Made by a program: the position numbers and the translations under genes. This document shows positions 49,001 through 58,849 of a stretch of 64,000 nt of DNA, one piece after another. Position 1 is the stretch's first letter, and each line of letters starts with the position of its first letter. The stretch is from Conservatibacter flavescens (lineage in GTDB: Bacteria > Pseudomonadota > Gammaproteobacteria > Enterobacterales > Pasteurellaceae), in contig NZ_PHHA01000008.1 of assembly GCF_002795425.1 (NCBI RefSeq), positions 1 to 64,000 of the forward strand, in the 5' to 3' direction. The notes below the pieces were generated by a model. That model was not told the origin of the DNA. It worked only from the letters and a program-made list of their open reading frames with translations, and did no database searches.

Positions 49001-51196
49001 AGCAAACTTAATTGTCGAATCATCAGAGCCTGATACCGATGTGCCATTTGGTTTGGTGATAGTTGCAGTGACGGTTACTGGGCCATCTTTAGCATCTGGC
49101 GTCCACTCAACATCAACTGAACCATTGTCAATATCCGCTTGAGTCAAAGGACGATCTAGCAATACGTTACCGTTACTATCAACAATCTTAATTGTGTCAC
49201 CAACCTCATAGCCAGAATCGTTAGGGAATGTAACAGTGACATTCACCACACCATTTGGCATATCAGAATTCGTGATAGCGCCATCGTCGCCATCATTAAT
49301 ATTGACGATTGGGTCTTTCAACGTATTAGAATCTGTTCCAGCCTGTTTGGTATCCGCATCAGCAGTGTTGTTATGCTCATCTTTACCTGTGGCATCAACA
49401 TCAGACCCATCTTTCACTTCATCTTGTGGAATCGTGATCACGCCAGTCGTTGGATCGATAGTCACCTCATCTGTTGGGTCATTATCTTTCCATTCACCGG
49501 TAGTTGGATCTTTAGTGAACGTTTTTTCCTGCTCATTACCGTCTTCATCAGTGTATTTCACAGTGACTTCAGTGTTGTCATCGCCCGGTGTTACCGTTAC
49601 AGAACCATCAGTTGTGCTTGGTGTAATAACCGGTTTATCCGCACTAGTATCAGGATTGTTATTTGAATCTGTTCCAGCCTGTTTGGTATCCGCATCAGCA
49701 GTGTTGTTATGCTCATCTTTACCTGTGGCATCAACATCAGACCCATCTTTCACTTCATCTTGTGGAATCGTGATCACGCCAGTCGTTGGATCGATAGTCA
49801 CCTCATCTGTTGGGTCATTATCTTTCCACTCACCGGTAGTTGGATCTTTAGTGAACGTTTTTTCCTGCTCATTACCGTCTTCATCAGTGTATTTCACTGT
49901 GACTTCAGTGTTATCTTTGCCTGGAGTAACTGTAACAGAACCATCTGTTGTGCTTGGTGTAATAACTGGTTTATCCGCGCTAGTATCAGGATTGTTATTT
50001 GAATCTGTACCTGCAGTCTGAGTATCTGCATCTGCGGTATTGCCGTTATCGTCTTTACCTGTTGCATCAACATCAGACCCATCTTTCACTTCATCTTGTG
50101 GAATCGTGATCACGCCGGTAGTTGGGTCGATAGTGACAGTATCTGTTGGGTCATTATCTTTCCACTCACCAGTAGTTGGATCTTTAGTGAACGTTTTTTC
50201 TTGCTCATTACCGTTTTCATCAGTGTATTTCACTGTAACTTCAGTGTTGTCATCACCTGGTTTAATTGTAACAGTACCGTCTGTTGTGCTTGGTGTAATA
50301 ACTGGTTTATCCGCGCTAGTATCCGGATTGTTATTTGTATCTGTACCTGCAGTTTGAGTATCTGCATCTGCGGTATTACCGTTATTATCTTCACCAGTTG
50401 CTTCTACAGTTGTGCCATCTTTCACTTCATCTTGTGGGATCGTGATAACACCTGTTGTAGGGTCGATGGTGACCTTGTCATTTGGATCGTTATCGACCCA
50501 TGTGTCAGGAACGCCGTCACCATCTGTATCTTGTTTAGTAAAGGTTTTTTCTTGTGGATTACCGTCTTCGTCCGTATATTTTACGGTGATTTTAGTGTTA
50601 TCCGCACCTGGCTTAATAGTCACAGAACCATCTGTACCGCTTGGTGTAATAACTGGCTTATCTGCTGTAGTATCGGTATTATTGTTATTATTGTTATTAT
50701 TGTTATCACCGCCACCACTACCGCCACCGGCTAAAAGTGCTGCCGAACCGGCAATAGGAATAAGGGCTAATAACCACCATGGGCTATATACCCAAAAACC
50801 GGAAATTTCATCACCACCTAATGCTTGTGGCGCTGCATCGCCATTATCTAATTGGCTTACCGCGTCAGCCACTTGGCTAGACTCAGGCACATAAGCATAC
50901 ATTTTGCCGTTTTCATGTAAACCGACAACTAAGTTTGTTGTATTTTCAGCATCAGTAGTATCGCCATAATAATTTTTAATAACGATATCCACTGTTTGAT
51001 CACCATCTTGTAATAAGATGTTTAAATTGCTGCCATCACGTTGTGCAACAATTGTTTCAGGCGCATAGCCCGTCTGATTATCAATTAATTGATAATTCAC
51101 TTTATCTTGTGCTTCAATGGTTAACACTTCACCGCGTTGAAGCTGGTAAGACGCTAACTCAGATTTCGCGTTAAGCACCTTTAATGTTGTTGACAT
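46001..51196 (-). CDS. Large repeat-rich secreted adhesin (BapA/RTX-like)
   Basis: A 1731-residue protein. Residues 1-140 resemble the BapA/LapF prefix domain ([20 protein letters not shown]). A hydrophobic patch [20 protein letters not shown] (about 143-162) is followed by an Asn run. Four tandem acidic repeats of about 112 residues come next ([48 protein letters not shown]). Related shorter repeats follow, then a Ser-Asp dipeptide run (near residues 970-1005), a linker, a region with [16 protein letters not shown] and RTX-like [16 protein letters not shown] and GGSGWDTL motifs, and a short hydrophobic end ([12 protein letters not shown]). This suits type I secretion and calcium binding. No classical signal peptide. 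G+C is visibly higher than in neighbours. No secretion genes are nearby. Confidence 0.8.
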   Translation of the reverse strand: MSTTLKVLNAKSELASYQLQRGEVLTIEAQDKVNYQLIDNQTGYAPETIVAQRDGSNLNILLQDGDQTVDIVIKNYYGDTTDAENTTNLVVGLHENGKMYAYVPESSQVADAVSQLDNGDAAPQALGGDEISGFWVYSPWWLLALIPIAGSAALLAGGGSGGGDNNNNNNNNNTDTTADKPVITPSGTDGSVTIKPGADNTKITVKYTDEDGNPQEKTFTKQDTDGDGVPDTWVDNDPNDKVTIDPTTGVITIPQDEVKDGTTVEATGEDNNGNTADADTQTAGTDTNNNPDTSADKPVITPSTTDGTVTIKPGDDNTEVTVKYTDENGNEQEKTFTKDPTTGEWKDNDPTDTVTIDPTTGVITIPQDEVKDGSDVDATGKDDNGNTADADTQTAGTDSNNNPDTSADKPVITPSTTDGSVTVTPGKDNTEVTVKYTDEDGNEQEKTFTKDPTTGEWKDNDPTDEVTIDPTTGVITIPQDEVKDGSDVDATGKDEHNNTADADTKQAGTDSNNNPDTSADKPVITPSTTDGSVTVTPGDDNTEVTVKYTDEDGNEQEKTFTKDPTTGEWKDNDPTDEVTIDPTTGVITIPQDEVKDGSDVDATGKDEHNNTADADTKQAGTDSNTLKDPIVNINDGDDGAITNSDMPNGVVNVTVTFPNDSGYEVGDTIKIVDSNGNVLLDRPLTQADIDNGSVDVEWTPDAKDGPVTVTATITKPNGTSVSGSDDSTIKFADKPEVTAEDDGSVTVTPGKDNTGGTITYTDEDGNPQVITTEKTDTDGDGEPDTWTAKDKDGNDLPTAPTADGKPWIDPTTGTVTIPKDEVKDETPVIATGTDEEGNTATDTATSGKDDADKPVINAEDDGSVTVTPGKDNTGGTTTYTDEDGNPQVITTEKTDTDGDGKPDTWTATDKDGNDLPTSPTTDGKTPWIDPTTGTVTIPNDGVEDGSDVDSTGTNDAGNTADADTVQAGRDDSDSDSDSDSDSDSDSDSDSDSDSDSDSDSDSDSDADADTEADEPTVEQDTDEDNTGGVKVKPGADNEKVEISFTGEDDQPKTVTVTKDPSTGTWTLTDPNGTGATVNPTTGEVTIPQDSVKDNSTVTAVGTDGQNNTATGTGEAGEDSKNAEVDGGTDTDGNPVGVVTTTPVDEGQNMVTTVKLTNNNGVENLAVSRSQDSATDADFDDANTTYSNGVTRNADGTLNVPAGVTEFTITTPVVADTTTEGAETVKYTVGGVEGNEATINDTSVAPTPPVNLRVALETDTFGAGTRGTNSDGITRDPDILVTGTGGQAWEYTTNGGLTWNNGGTGDGSFRLTNNDEMEVWKHNVQVRLKDDTSVVSNVLTTTYDHVTPSGYVSAARNSDGTYSLLLRGLEPGAYATVNGGSGRTVNDEGIVLIPNLGLSSSTAGGLVDRYSFDVNITDIAGNTARNNLTGTNAVNLIHMPNIYTRDGLVGGRNTGEYRVNDNIGNGNDVVVVGEAGGLLGNVGMGTPIGPYNNGVNLNFGAGNDSLIAHTIQTNGTNDANINMGTGNDAIFLEDYMMVGAGRGSINVNMGDGNDLFDTGRANAPQGQAFTVTGSGSINIDMGNGDDTFVLSGIVSAPGLGGVDVNGGSGWDTLKIDSTVNINNNTLNVFRNFESIDIETAREIDLSSSAAGKNQEGTWTIDGVRYSGLFIQKAQGYTGTATIDLGANGGSASSPNLGTFSEQPESQAPDGYTAYRSSDTNATVYIQDGIIVI
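48184..48288 (-). repeat. Ser-Asp dipeptide repeat in the adhesin
   Basis: About 17 Ser-Asp dipeptides coded by 6-base units (TCAGAA / TCAGAG / TCGCTG variants on the plus strand). It resembles the SD stalks of staphylococcal surface proteins and probably forms a flexible, acidic spacer. Confidence 0.9.
49332..50680 (-). repeat. Four tandem 336-bp repeats in the adhesin
   Basis: The period is 336 bases (112 residues), measured from GCCTGTTTGG at 49341 and again at 49677. The two C-terminal-most copies are nearly identical over several hundred bases; the N-terminal copy is slightly longer owing to a [10 protein letters not shown] insertion. Recombination could change copy number. Confidence 0.9.
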
Positions 51197-51249
51197 AAGT
51201 ATTCCTTTAAATTATTTCTTAATATGCAACGAATAAATTATTCACTTGC

Positions 51250-51735
51250 TTACTTGCAAGCTCTCACACGTGAAAGGGTTTGTTTCACTGTTGGTAAGCC
51301 TTTGACTTCGCTTTCTGCTTGAGCGTTATCAATCACGCTTAAAACAGGTTGCGCACTCGCATTTGGTGATACTTTAACGTAGGTCACTTGCTGCGCAGGT
51401 AGCGAATAAGTGGCATTTGGAAGTTGAGCTTGCTTAGCCAATCCTGGAGTTGCAAGCAAAGTGGCTAGCTGATTATCGTTAGCACAAACAACAACTGTAC
51501 TGATAGAATTTGGAAGAAGAGAGGCTTGATAATGATTATTTACATAAACATTCATCGGCGCAGGCTCTGAATCTGCTTGTCGATAAAACACAAGAAGAGA
51601 TTCATTATCTTTTAAATTTCCAGTACCAATTGACGAAGTACCGAATGTATCCCAGCGTTCCGCAGTTGGTGCGCAAGCCATTAAAGCTCCGCTTAATAAC
51701 ACGGCTGTCGCTGTAGAAAGAAGGCGTTTTTTCAT
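51250..51735 (-). CDS. Small lipoprotein encoded upstream of the adhesin, function unknown
   Basis: A 161-residue protein. MKKRLLSTATAVLLSGALMA followed by C is a clear lipoprotein signal peptide. The mature part begins APTAERWDTFGTSSIGTGNL and includes ESLLVFYRQADSEPAPMNVY and VNNHYQASLLPNSISTVVVC, a pattern of a small beta-rich periplasmic or outer-membrane protein. I do not recognise the family. ATG 51735 is chosen because AAGGA lies 7 bases upstream; ATG 51741 overlaps that site. It ends 53 bases before the adhesin start and is probably in the same operon, so a role in adhesin export, anchoring or display is a reasonable guess. Confidence 0.75.
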   Translation of the reverse strand: MKKRLLSTATAVLLSGALMACAPTAERWDTFGTSSIGTGNLKDNESLLVFYRQADSEPAPMNVYVNNHYQASLLPNSISTVVVCANDNQLATLLATPGLAKQAQLPNATYSLPAQQVTYVKVSPNASAQPVLSVIDNAQAESEVKGLPTVKQTLSRVRACK

Positions 51736-51978
51736 AAACATTCCTTTATTTTCTTGATTGGCATTTCAACAACGGCTTTATACACGGCAAGAAAACTTAT
51801 CATCAAAAGTACTCTACATCTAACCGCTCATAAAACCTTGTCACTTCAGCAAATTCTCATTTGGGCACTGCATTCCATGAACAGACCTCCGATGAGACTA
51901 TAAGCCGTAAAATTGTAACCGATACAGCTAAACCATTCAGTAAACTTGTGAATTTATATGGTAAATTTAATACACCAT

Positions 51979-52026
51979 GTTTGTTTGTTTGTTTGTTTGT
52001 TTGTTTGTTTGTTTGTTTGTTTGTTT
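51979..52026 (+). repeat. Tetranucleotide tandem repeat (GTTT)12
   Basis: Twelve perfect GTTT units (AAAC on the minus strand), followed by a partial GT. Long tetranucleotide tracts in Pasteurellaceae are typical slipped-strand switches. This one is 244 bases upstream of the lipoprotein ATG. Confidence 0.95.
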
Positions 52027-52091
52027 GTCAATATTGTATATTCAAGTATCTATTAGGGAAGTTTTTATATTGAAAAATAAAAAAGAAGAAG

Positions 52092-52130
52092 GATTATATT
52101 GAGACGAATTCCGTTTGTCTCAATATAATC
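52092..52130 (-). terminator. 14-bp perfect inverted repeat, probable polA terminator
   Basis: GATTATATTGAGAC (52092-52105) and GTCTCAATATAATC (52117-52130), loop of 11 bases. It lies 14 bases past the polA stop; on the minus strand it is followed by CTTCTTCTTTTTTATTTTTC. Confidence 0.65.
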
Positions 52131-52144
52131 ACTAAATGAAAGGA

Positions 52145-54931
52145 TTAATGCGCTTCGTCCCAATTTTCTCCCACACCAATATCCACAATCAGCGGGACTG
52201 ACAGCTCTGCGGCGTTTTCCATTAGCTGTTTAATTAAAACACTATATTTCTCCACTAAATCCGACCGCACTTCAAACACCAATTCATCATGTACTTGCAT
52301 GATCATTTGAATATTTTCATCATCTCTGATCTGTTCGTCTATTTTAAGCATCGCTCGTTTGATAATATCCGCTGCCGTACCTTGCATTGGTGCATTAATG
52401 GCCACCCGTTCTGCACCTTTACGACGCATGGCATTACTGGACTGAATATCCGGCAAATACAAGCGACGGCCAAATAAAGTTTCGACAAAGCCATCATTTT
52501 TCGCTTTACTTTGAATATCGGTCATGAAGGTTTGTACATTTGGGTAACGCTGGAAATATAAATCCATGTATTTCTGCGCCTCACCTCGAGGGATCCCTAA
52601 CTGACGAGACAAACCAAAAGCACTCATGCCATAAATTAGGCCAAAATTAATTGCTTTTGCACTACGACGTTGTTCAGATGTCACTGCTTCCAATGGTATG
52701 CCAAAAATTTCTGAAGCGGTGGAGCGATGAATGTCTTTACCTTCCGCAAATGCAGTGGTTAATCCCTTGTCACCTGATAAATGTGCCATAATCCGTAATT
52801 CAATCTGTGAATAGTCTGCTGCCAGCATTGTATATCCCTCACGTGGCACAAAAGCTTTACGAATTCGGCGACCGGCTTCATTGCGAATAGGAATATTCTG
52901 TAAATTAGGATCACTGGAAGATAACCGCCCTGTCGCCGTGACTGCCTGATGGTAAGAAGTATGTACCCGCCCTGATTGTTTATTTATCATCAACGGTAAT
53001 TTATCCGTATAGGTAGACTTTAATTTGCTTAAGCCGCGATGTTCCACCAAGATTTTCGGCAATTCATGCTCATAGGCCAATTCTTCTAATACTTCTTCAT
53101 TAGTTGACGGCGCGCCTTTTGGCGTTTTTTTCAAAACAGGTAAACCTAATCGCTCAAACAAAATCTCTTGTAATTGTTTGGTCGAAGCAAGATTAAAGCT
53201 TTGGCCAGCTAAATCAAAGGCTTTGCTCTCAAGTGCGGTCAGTTTTTGCGCAATTTCTCGTGACTGTTCAAATAGCAATTCACCGTCAATCAAAACACCA
53301 TGTCGCTCAATGCGTGACAAGACACTTAACAAGGGTAATTCCATATCATTATATAAGGCCACAAGCGTTGATGTTTCGCTGAGCTTTGGCCATAAAGCTT
53401 GATGTAACTTCATGGTAATATCGGCATCTTCTGCCGCATATTCTCCAGCTTGTTCAATAGGGATTTGATTGAAAGTCAGTTGGTTTTTGCCTTTACCTGC
53501 AAGATCTTCAAAGGCAATTGTATTATGGCCTAAATAACGTTTCGCTAAATCATCCATATTATGTCGCCCTGTGCTATCTAGCACATAAGATTCTAACATG
53601 GTATCAAATGCTATACCTTTCACATTTATGCCATGTCGCGCAAAAATATTGAGATCAAACTTAAAATTCTGCCCAACTTTTTGAATAGCCTCATTTTCTA
53701 AAATGGGTTTTAGCGCATTTAATGCCGTTTCAAGGGAAATTTGCGACGGCGCGCCGATGTAATCATGCTGTAGAGGCAAATAAGCTGCTTCACCGTTTTC
53801 TAAGGCAAAAGAAATCCCGACTAAACGAGCGGACATATAATCCAAACTGTCGGTTTCCGTATCTAAAGCAATGAGTGTAGCTTGGCTTAATTTTTCCACC
53901 CATTTAGATAGTGCGGTTGAATCTAACAGAATTTCATATTGGCTACGATCTATCTCGACTTGGTTAACTGTACTTTCTGTGGCCTTGCTCGTTGCTTGAT
54001 AAGGGTTAATCTTGACACCTTGTTCTGCTGACTTGGTGACTAAGCTTTCGCCATTCATCGCTTCTGTTAACCAGCGCTTAAATTCATAACGCCCGAAGTA
54101 TTCGACTAATTCATCAAGGTTTTGAGTACCAAAGCGCAAATCATCTGGTTTAAAATCTAATGCCACATCTGTTTTAATTGTAGCAAGCGCATAAGATAAA
54201 TCAGCATTTGCTTTTTCTGTCAGCAATTTTTCGCCCAATTTTTTGGCACCACGAATCGGCAAATCCGCTACTTTATCCAAATTGGCATAAATCTCGGCCA
54301 TAGAGCCAATTCCTTGCAATAAACCCAGTGCGGTTTTTTCTCCCACGCCCGCCACGCCAGGAATATTATCCGAGCTATCGCCCATCAAAGCGAGATAATC
54401 AATAATTAATTCAGGGGGAATACCGTATTTATCCACGACACCGGCCGGATCAAGCAACGTGTTGTTCATGGTGTTAATCAACATAATTCGTTCATTAACT
54501 AATTGTGCCATATCTTTATCACCCGTAGAAATTAACACATTTTGACCGCACTTTGCCGCTTGTACTGCTAATGTACCAATCACATCATCCGCTTCTACGC
54601 CCTCCACAACTAATAGTGGAATGCCTAGTGCTTTGATAATTTGGTGCAAAGGTTGAATCTGCGCGCGTAATTCATCAGGCATTGGCGGGCGATGAGATTT
54701 ATACTGTTCAAACATTTCATCTCGAAAGGTTTTGCCTTTCGCATCAAATACCACCGCAATATGTGTTGGCTGTACCTGTGCAATTAAGCTTTTTAACATA
54801 TTCAACACACCATACATTGCCCCTGTTGGTTCGCCTAAGCTATTGGTTAATGGTGGGAAAGCATGAAAAGCACGGTATAAATAAGATGACCCGTCTACAA
54901 GCACTAATGGATTTTCGGCAATTTTTGTCAT
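52145..54931 (-). CDS. polA: DNA polymerase I
   Basis: DNA polymerase I removes RNA primers and fills gaps. The 928-residue protein equals the E. coli length. The 5'-nuclease domain starts [20 protein letters not shown] and has [20 protein letters not shown]. The 3'-5' exonuclease motif I ([14 protein letters not shown]) is intact. The polymerase domain shows motif [19 protein letters not shown], motif [17 protein letters not shown] and motif [14 protein letters not shown] 54931 matches the family start; the frame runs open to 54964 but without similarity. Several uptake signals occur inside the gene. Confidence 0.97.
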   Translation of the reverse strand: MTKIAENPLVLVDGSSYLYRAFHAFPPLTNSLGEPTGAMYGVLNMLKSLIAQVQPTHIAVVFDAKGKTFRDEMFEQYKSHRPPMPDELRAQIQPLHQIIKALGIPLLVVEGVEADDVIGTLAVQAAKCGQNVLISTGDKDMAQLVNERIMLINTMNNTLLDPAGVVDKYGIPPELIIDYLALMGDSSDNIPGVAGVGEKTALGLLQGIGSMAEIYANLDKVADLPIRGAKKLGEKLLTEKANADLSYALATIKTDVALDFKPDDLRFGTQNLDELVEYFGRYEFKRWLTEAMNGESLVTKSAEQGVKINPYQATSKATESTVNQVEIDRSQYEILLDSTALSKWVEKLSQATLIALDTETDSLDYMSARLVGISFALENGEAAYLPLQHDYIGAPSQISLETALNALKPILENEAIQKVGQNFKFDLNIFARHGINVKGIAFDTMLESYVLDSTGRHNMDDLAKRYLGHNTIAFEDLAGKGKNQLTFNQIPIEQAGEYAAEDADITMKLHQALWPKLSETSTLVALYNDMELPLLSVLSRIERHGVLIDGELLFEQSREIAQKLTALESKAFDLAGQSFNLASTKQLQEILFERLGLPVLKKTPKGAPSTNEEVLEELAYEHELPKILVEHRGLSKLKSTYTDKLPLMINKQSGRVHTSYHQAVTATGRLSSSDPNLQNIPIRNEAGRRIRKAFVPREGYTMLAADYSQIELRIMAHLSGDKGLTTAFAEGKDIHRSTASEIFGIPLEAVTSEQRRSAKAINFGLIYGMSAFGLSRQLGIPRGEAQKYMDLYFQRYPNVQTFMTDIQSKAKNDGFVETLFGRRLYLPDIQSSNAMRRKGAERVAINAPMQGTAADIIKRAMLKIDEQIRDDENIQMIMQVHDELVFEVRSDLVEKYSVLIKQLMENAAELSVPLIVDIGVGENWDEAH

Positions 54932-55016
54932 AATTTTCTCTAAAGATGTGATGAAGTTATTCAAATTATAGCATAGAATTATAGCTCATTCGTGCGCAAA
55001 TATTTTAAGGAAACCT

Positions 55017-56057
55017 ATGCCACTTTTCGATCATGCTCCGAAATCCCTATGTATTTTACGCCTTTCCGCCATTGGTGATGTATGTCATGTTGTGGCGGCG
55101 GTACAACAAATTCAAGCCTATTGGAAAGAGACGCAAATTACATGGATTATTGGTAAAACCGAAGCCCAATTGTTATCAGGCTTAGCGGGAGTTAATTTCG
55201 TTGTTTATGATAAAAAAAGTGGCTGGAAAGGCGTTTTGGCCGTATGGAAACAATTAAAACACCAACGTTTTGATGCATTATTAAATATGCAAACTGCATT
55301 TCGGGCCTCCATACTCTCTCTCGGGATTCGCGCTAAATATAAAATCGGCTTCAGCGCCAAGCGCGCCCGTGAAGGACAATGGTTATTTACCAATCGTAAA
55401 ACTCCTGAACCACAAAATCCCCATGTTTTAGACGGCTTTATGGCATTTGCTGCTTATCTTGGTGTGCCGATTAGCGCCCCTCACTGGCACATGCCCATTG
55501 ATGACATTCATCGTCAGGCCGTGCAACAATATATTGACCCAAACCGAAAAAATGTATTAATTGCGCCTTGTTCGAGCAAAGCAGAAAAAGACTGGCTACC
55601 TGAACGCTATGCACAAGTGGCGAACTGGGCATACCAACACAATATTAATGTCATTTTATCCGCTTCTACCGCGCCTCGTGAACAAAAAATAATTGAAAAA
55701 ATTACCGCACTTTGTGAATTTGACCCCGTCAATTTAGCCGGCAAAACCAGTTTAAAAGAGCTGACAGCCCTCATTGGTATGGTGGATTTGGTTATTTCCC
55801 CCGATTCGGCTGCGGCTCATATTGCCACAAGCCAAAACACACCGGTAATTGGACTATATGCTTATCATAATCCGCTGCGCACGGGGCCTTATAATAATCT
55901 GACTGATGTGATTTCCGTGTACGAACAAAATGCCATTAAAGAATTTGGTCAACCCTCTTCCAAACTGGCTTGGGCCACGAAATTAAAAGGCAAAAACCTG
56001 ATGAGTGAAATTTCGGTCAACGACGTGATTACCCACATGCAAAAATGGCTCTCATAA
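55017..56057 (+). CDS. opsX: Lipooligosaccharide heptosyltransferase I
   Basis: A 346-residue GT9 family enzyme that adds the first heptose to Kdo in the inner core of lipooligosaccharide, at the cytoplasmic face of the inner membrane. It starts after PLFDHAPKSLCILRLSAIGD, the GT9 N-terminal motif with the conserved Asp, and shows LLNMQTAFRASILSLGI, APCSSKAEKDWLPERYAQVA and DLVISPDSAAAHIATSQNTP. The pattern matches OpsX of H. influenzae rather than RfaC or RfaF. A good ribosome site (AAGGAAA) precedes the ATG. An uptake signal lies in the gene (near 55711). Confidence 0.9.
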   Translation: MPLFDHAPKSLCILRLSAIGDVCHVVAAVQQIQAYWKETQITWIIGKTEAQLLSGLAGVNFVVYDKKSGWKGVLAVWKQLKHQRFDALLNMQTAFRASILSLGIRAKYKIGFSAKRAREGQWLFTNRKTPEPQNPHVLDGFMAFAAYLGVPISAPHWHMPIDDIHRQAVQQYIDPNRKNVLIAPCSSKAEKDWLPERYAQVANWAYQHNINVILSASTAPREQKIIEKITALCEFDPVNLAGKTSLKELTALIGMVDLVISPDSAAAHIATSQNTPVIGLYAYHNPLRTGPYNNLTDVISVYEQNAIKEFGQPSSKLAWATKLKGKNLMSEISVNDVITHMQKWLS

Positions 56058-56060
56058 TGT

Positions 56061-57332
56061 CTATTCAGGTTTGGTTGTTTTTAACTCAAAAGCAAATTGG
56101 CTACCTTCCCCAACTTTGCTCGTAATTTGCAAATAGCTGTTATGCTGTTCTAAGGCATGTTTTACTATGGCAAGCCCTAATCCACTCCCACCTGTTTGAT
56201 TACTGCGAGATTCGTCAACGCGATAAAATCGCTCAGTAAGATGAGGCAGATGTTTTTCCTCAATCCCAATACCATTATCTGAGACACAAAAACGCCCTCC
56301 GTTTTCATAAGGCTGCCAACTGATATGGATCACGGCGTTTTCGCCCGCATGTTTAATCGCATTATAAATTAAGTTAGACACTGCACTTTGTAGTTGATTT
56401 TCATCGCCTGTAACATATAAATCGGGCGCAATATCAAAACGGATTTGCTGATCATAAACGTTTAAAAGTGCGGTGTTTTTTTGTAAAGATAATATCAACT
56501 CGGACATATTGACCAAGTGATGCTCGTTGTTATTTGAGGTTTCAATTTTAGCCAGCAAGGTTAATTGCTGTAATAAATTTGACATTCTCTGGCTTTGTTC
56601 TTTCATGGCTTGCAACGCTTTTTGCTGAAACTCATTGCCCTCTTCTGGCTCTAAAAACTCAAGATAACCTTGTAATACAGTCAACGGCGTTCTTAACTCA
56701 TGATTCATATTGGATAAGAAAGTTTGACGCGCATTTAATAAACGGATAATTTGGGTAATATCACGCGCTAATAAAAGATATGTTTCGCTGTCATATTCAT
56801 TGAGATTGATTTCAATATAACGTTGGTTATGCGTTAATAATACCAATGGTCGCTTATGATTTTCTTTTTGAAAATATTGCTTAAACTCTGGATAGAAAAT
56901 GATATTCAATACATTCTTTTTCGCTTTTTTATTCCAATAGAAATCAAATAATTCCTGTGCGCTATTATTACACCACGAAATATCCCCCTCTAAACTGCAA
57001 ATAATAATTGAATCTGAAAAGGACTGAATATTGCGGTTTAACTTTGACAATAAGCGTAAACTTTTAATTTTTTCTCGACGTGTTTTATTTTTATTGTAGG
57101 CAATGGTAGGAGAAAGATTTTCCAACTTAGAAAATTTCGTATTTTTTTCTTCTTTAGGATTCAGCAATTTCAATAAATGCAGCTCGCTATAGTTGTGCCA
57201 AACCAATAATAGAATAAGTGTGACAATAAACCAATTCGCAAATGTATTGGTAAATAAACTAAATAGGTATGCAATTAACGCTGCAAGAGTTAATTCAATA
57301 ATAAAACTTTTATAAGAAATATTAAACTTCAT
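56061..57332 (-). CDS. phoR: Phosphate regulon sensor histidine kinase
   Basis: A 423-residue membrane histidine kinase that phosphorylates PhoB under phosphate limitation. Two N-terminal membrane segments (FIIELTLAALIAYLFSLF and WFIVTLILLLVW) are followed by a PAS-like domain (SFSDSIIICSLEGDISWCNN), the H-box SNMNHELRTPLTVLQGYLEF, the N-box LIYNAIKHAGENA and the G-boxes VSDNGIGIEEKHLPHLTERF and GGSGLGLAIVKHAL. ATG 57332 follows the end of phoB by 8 bases; a TTG at 57344 overlapping phoB is an alternative start. Confidence 0.95.
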   Translation of the reverse strand: MKFNISYKSFIIELTLAALIAYLFSLFTNTFANWFIVTLILLLVWHNYSELHLLKLLNPKEEKNTKFSKLENLSPTIAYNKNKTRREKIKSLRLLSKLNRNIQSFSDSIIICSLEGDISWCNNSAQELFDFYWNKKAKKNVLNIIFYPEFKQYFQKENHKRPLVLLTHNQRYIEINLNEYDSETYLLLARDITQIIRLLNARQTFLSNMNHELRTPLTVLQGYLEFLEPEEGNEFQQKALQAMKEQSQRMSNLLQQLTLLAKIETSNNNEHHLVNMSELILSLQKNTALLNVYDQQIRFDIAPDLYVTGDENQLQSAVSNLIYNAIKHAGENAVIHISWQPYENGGRFCVSDNGIGIEEKHLPHLTERFYRVDESRSNQTGGSGLGLAIVKHALEQHNSYLQITSKVGEGSQFAFELKTTKPE

Positions 57333-57340
57333 TGCCTTGC

Positions 57341-58030
57341 TCAATCATTAAAATGGTTAGAAAAACGATACCCAGAACCTCGCACGGTTTGAATATAACG
57401 ATCAAACTGACAAGCTTCTAAATTTCTGCGTAAACGACGAATATACACATCTACGGTACGATCTTCTACATAGATGTCATTTCCCCAAATAAAATCTAAC
57501 AATTGTTCACGGCTATATACTTTTTCAGGGTGCGTCATAAAGAAATGTAATAATTTAAATTCTGTTACACTTAAATTGATTTCTGTTTGCTGATACATGA
57601 CCCGCTGGGCATTCTGATCGATCTGTAAACCATCTATGTCGATAATATTACTTTCTTGCTGATAAGTTCGTCGCAACACTGCATCAATACGCGCAAGCAG
57701 AACTTTAGGCGAGAACGGTTTAGTCACATAATCATCAGCGCCTTCATTCAAACAGGTAATGCAATCTTCTTCCGCACTACGGGCTGTCAGCATAATAATT
57801 GGCAACCCTTTTGTTTCCTCATGTTTTTTCAAATATTGAATAAACTGAATACCAGAACGGCCAGGCAACATCCAGTCTAGCAAGACCAACTTCGGTTTTT
57901 CTGCTAATTTATTGACCGCACTTTGATAATCTTCTGCTTCTAAAATCTCAAAATGCTGCTGTTTTAAAAAAAAGACGATCATATCTCTAATCGCCTGTTC
58001 GTCTTCCACGACAAGAATACGCTCTGCCAT
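57341..58030 (-). CDS. phoB: Phosphate regulon response regulator
   Basis: A 229-residue OmpR/PhoB-type regulator. The receiver domain has the acidic pair in [10 protein letters not shown], the phosphorylated Asp in [10 protein letters not shown] (about residue 53), and the conserved Lys in YVTKPFSP. The winged-helix DNA-binding domain contains [20 protein letters not shown] and [15 protein letters not shown]. It binds Pho boxes; two good ones lie near 61.9 kb, upstream of pstS. It precedes phoR and follows pstB after 30 bases. Confidence 0.97.
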   Translation of the reverse strand: MAERILVVEDEQAIRDMIVFFLKQQHFEILEAEDYQSAVNKLAEKPKLVLLDWMLPGRSGIQFIQYLKKHEETKGLPIIMLTARSAEEDCITCLNEGADDYVTKPFSPKVLLARIDAVLRRTYQQESNIIDIDGLQIDQNAQRVMYQQTEINLSVTEFKLLHFFMTHPEKVYSREQLLDFIWGNDIYVEDRTVDVYIRRLRRNLEACQFDRYIQTVRGSGYRFSNHFND

Positions 58031-58060
58031 ATTTTGTATCCTGAATAAAAAGGGGTAATA

Positions 58061-58840
58061 TTACCCCATTCTACCTTTAATATAGTCTTCTGTGCGTTTA
58101 TTTTGTGGTTTATCAAAGATTTTTTTCGTTTCATCAAATTCCACAAGCTCGCCTAAATACATATAAGCTGTGTAATCTGAACAACGTGCCGCTTGTTGCA
58201 TATTATGGGTAACAATCGCAACGGTATAATCATGTTTAAGCTCTGTGATGAGTTCTTCAATTTTCATGGTTGAGATCGGATCCAATGCAGAGCATGGCTC
58301 ATCTAGTAGCAATACTTCCGGTTTAATCGCAATGCCTCGTGCGATACATAAACGCTGTTGCTGTCCACCCGATAAACTATCACCACTTTGGTTAAGTTTG
58401 TCTTTTACTTCATTCCAAAGTGCAGCTTTAGTTAATGCCCATTCGATACGATCATTCATTTCCGATTTAGGTAATTTTTCAAATAATCGAATACCAAATG
58501 CAATATTGTCATAAATGGACATCGGAAACGGTGTCGGCTTTTGGAACACCATGCCGACTTTTGCGCGAATAATAGAGATATCTGTTTTTGATGTTAATAA
58601 ATTTTCACCATCAAGATTAATCTCCCCTTCTGCTCGTTGACTAGGGTAAAGTTCAAACATGCGATTTAAGGTACGTAATAGTGTGGATTTTCCACAACCT
58701 GATGGTCCAATAAATGCTGTTACTTTATTTTTAGCAATGCGCAAATTAATATCTTTTAACGCATGAAAATCCCCATAATAAAAATTCAAATTTTTAACAT
58801 CAATCTTGGTATCGTCTAAATTGATAATGCTATTACTCAT
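58061..58840 (-). CDS. pstB: Phosphate ABC transporter ATP-binding protein
   Basis: A 259-residue ATPase with [20 protein letters not shown] (Walker A), [20 protein letters not shown] (Q-loop and the PstB-specific phrase), [15 protein letters not shown] (signature), [20 protein letters not shown] (Walker B) and [11 protein letters not shown] (H-loop). It energises high-affinity phosphate import with PstA and PstC. It is 9 bases after pstA in the pstSCAB-phoBR operon. Confidence 0.97.
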   Translation of the reverse strand: MSNSIINLDDTKIDVKNLNFYYGDFHALKDINLRIAKNKVTAFIGPSGCGKSTLLRTLNRMFELYPSQRAEGEINLDGENLLTSKTDISIIRAKVGMVFQKPTPFPMSIYDNIAFGIRLFEKLPKSEMNDRIEWALTKAALWNEVKDKLNQSGDSLSGGQQQRLCIARGIAIKPEVLLLDEPCSALDPISTMKIEELITELKHDYTVAIVTHNMQQAARCSDYTAYMYLGELVEFDETKKIFDKPQNKRTEDYIKGRMG

Positions 58841-58849
58841 GGAAATCCC

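Larger units (their letters stand above)
51742..52144. other. Intergenic region between the lipoprotein gene and polA
   Basis: A 403-base gap. It contains a (GTTT)12 tract (51979-52026) and a 14-bp perfect inverted repeat (52092-52130). The plus strand from 51834 to 52073 is open and would encode a fragment with FHEQTSDETISRKIVTDTAK followed by LFVC tetrapeptides, but it lacks a good start and a recognisable domain, so I do not call it a gene. The lipoprotein promoter must lie here; on the minus strand TTGACA sits right beside the tract. Confidence 0.6.

Noticed and set aside
49332..50680. CRISPR array from long repeated units
   Set aside because: The repeats are 336-bp coding units in one continuous frame, with no short repeat-spacer pattern.
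48063..50894. Long plus-strand open frames opposite the adhesin gene
   Set aside because: They mirror the repetitive minus-strand coding sequence, repeat with the same 336-base period, have no ribosome sites and encode low-complexity sequence.
51979..52026. CRISPR-like array
   Set aside because: The units are 4 bases long with no spacers; it is a microsatellite.
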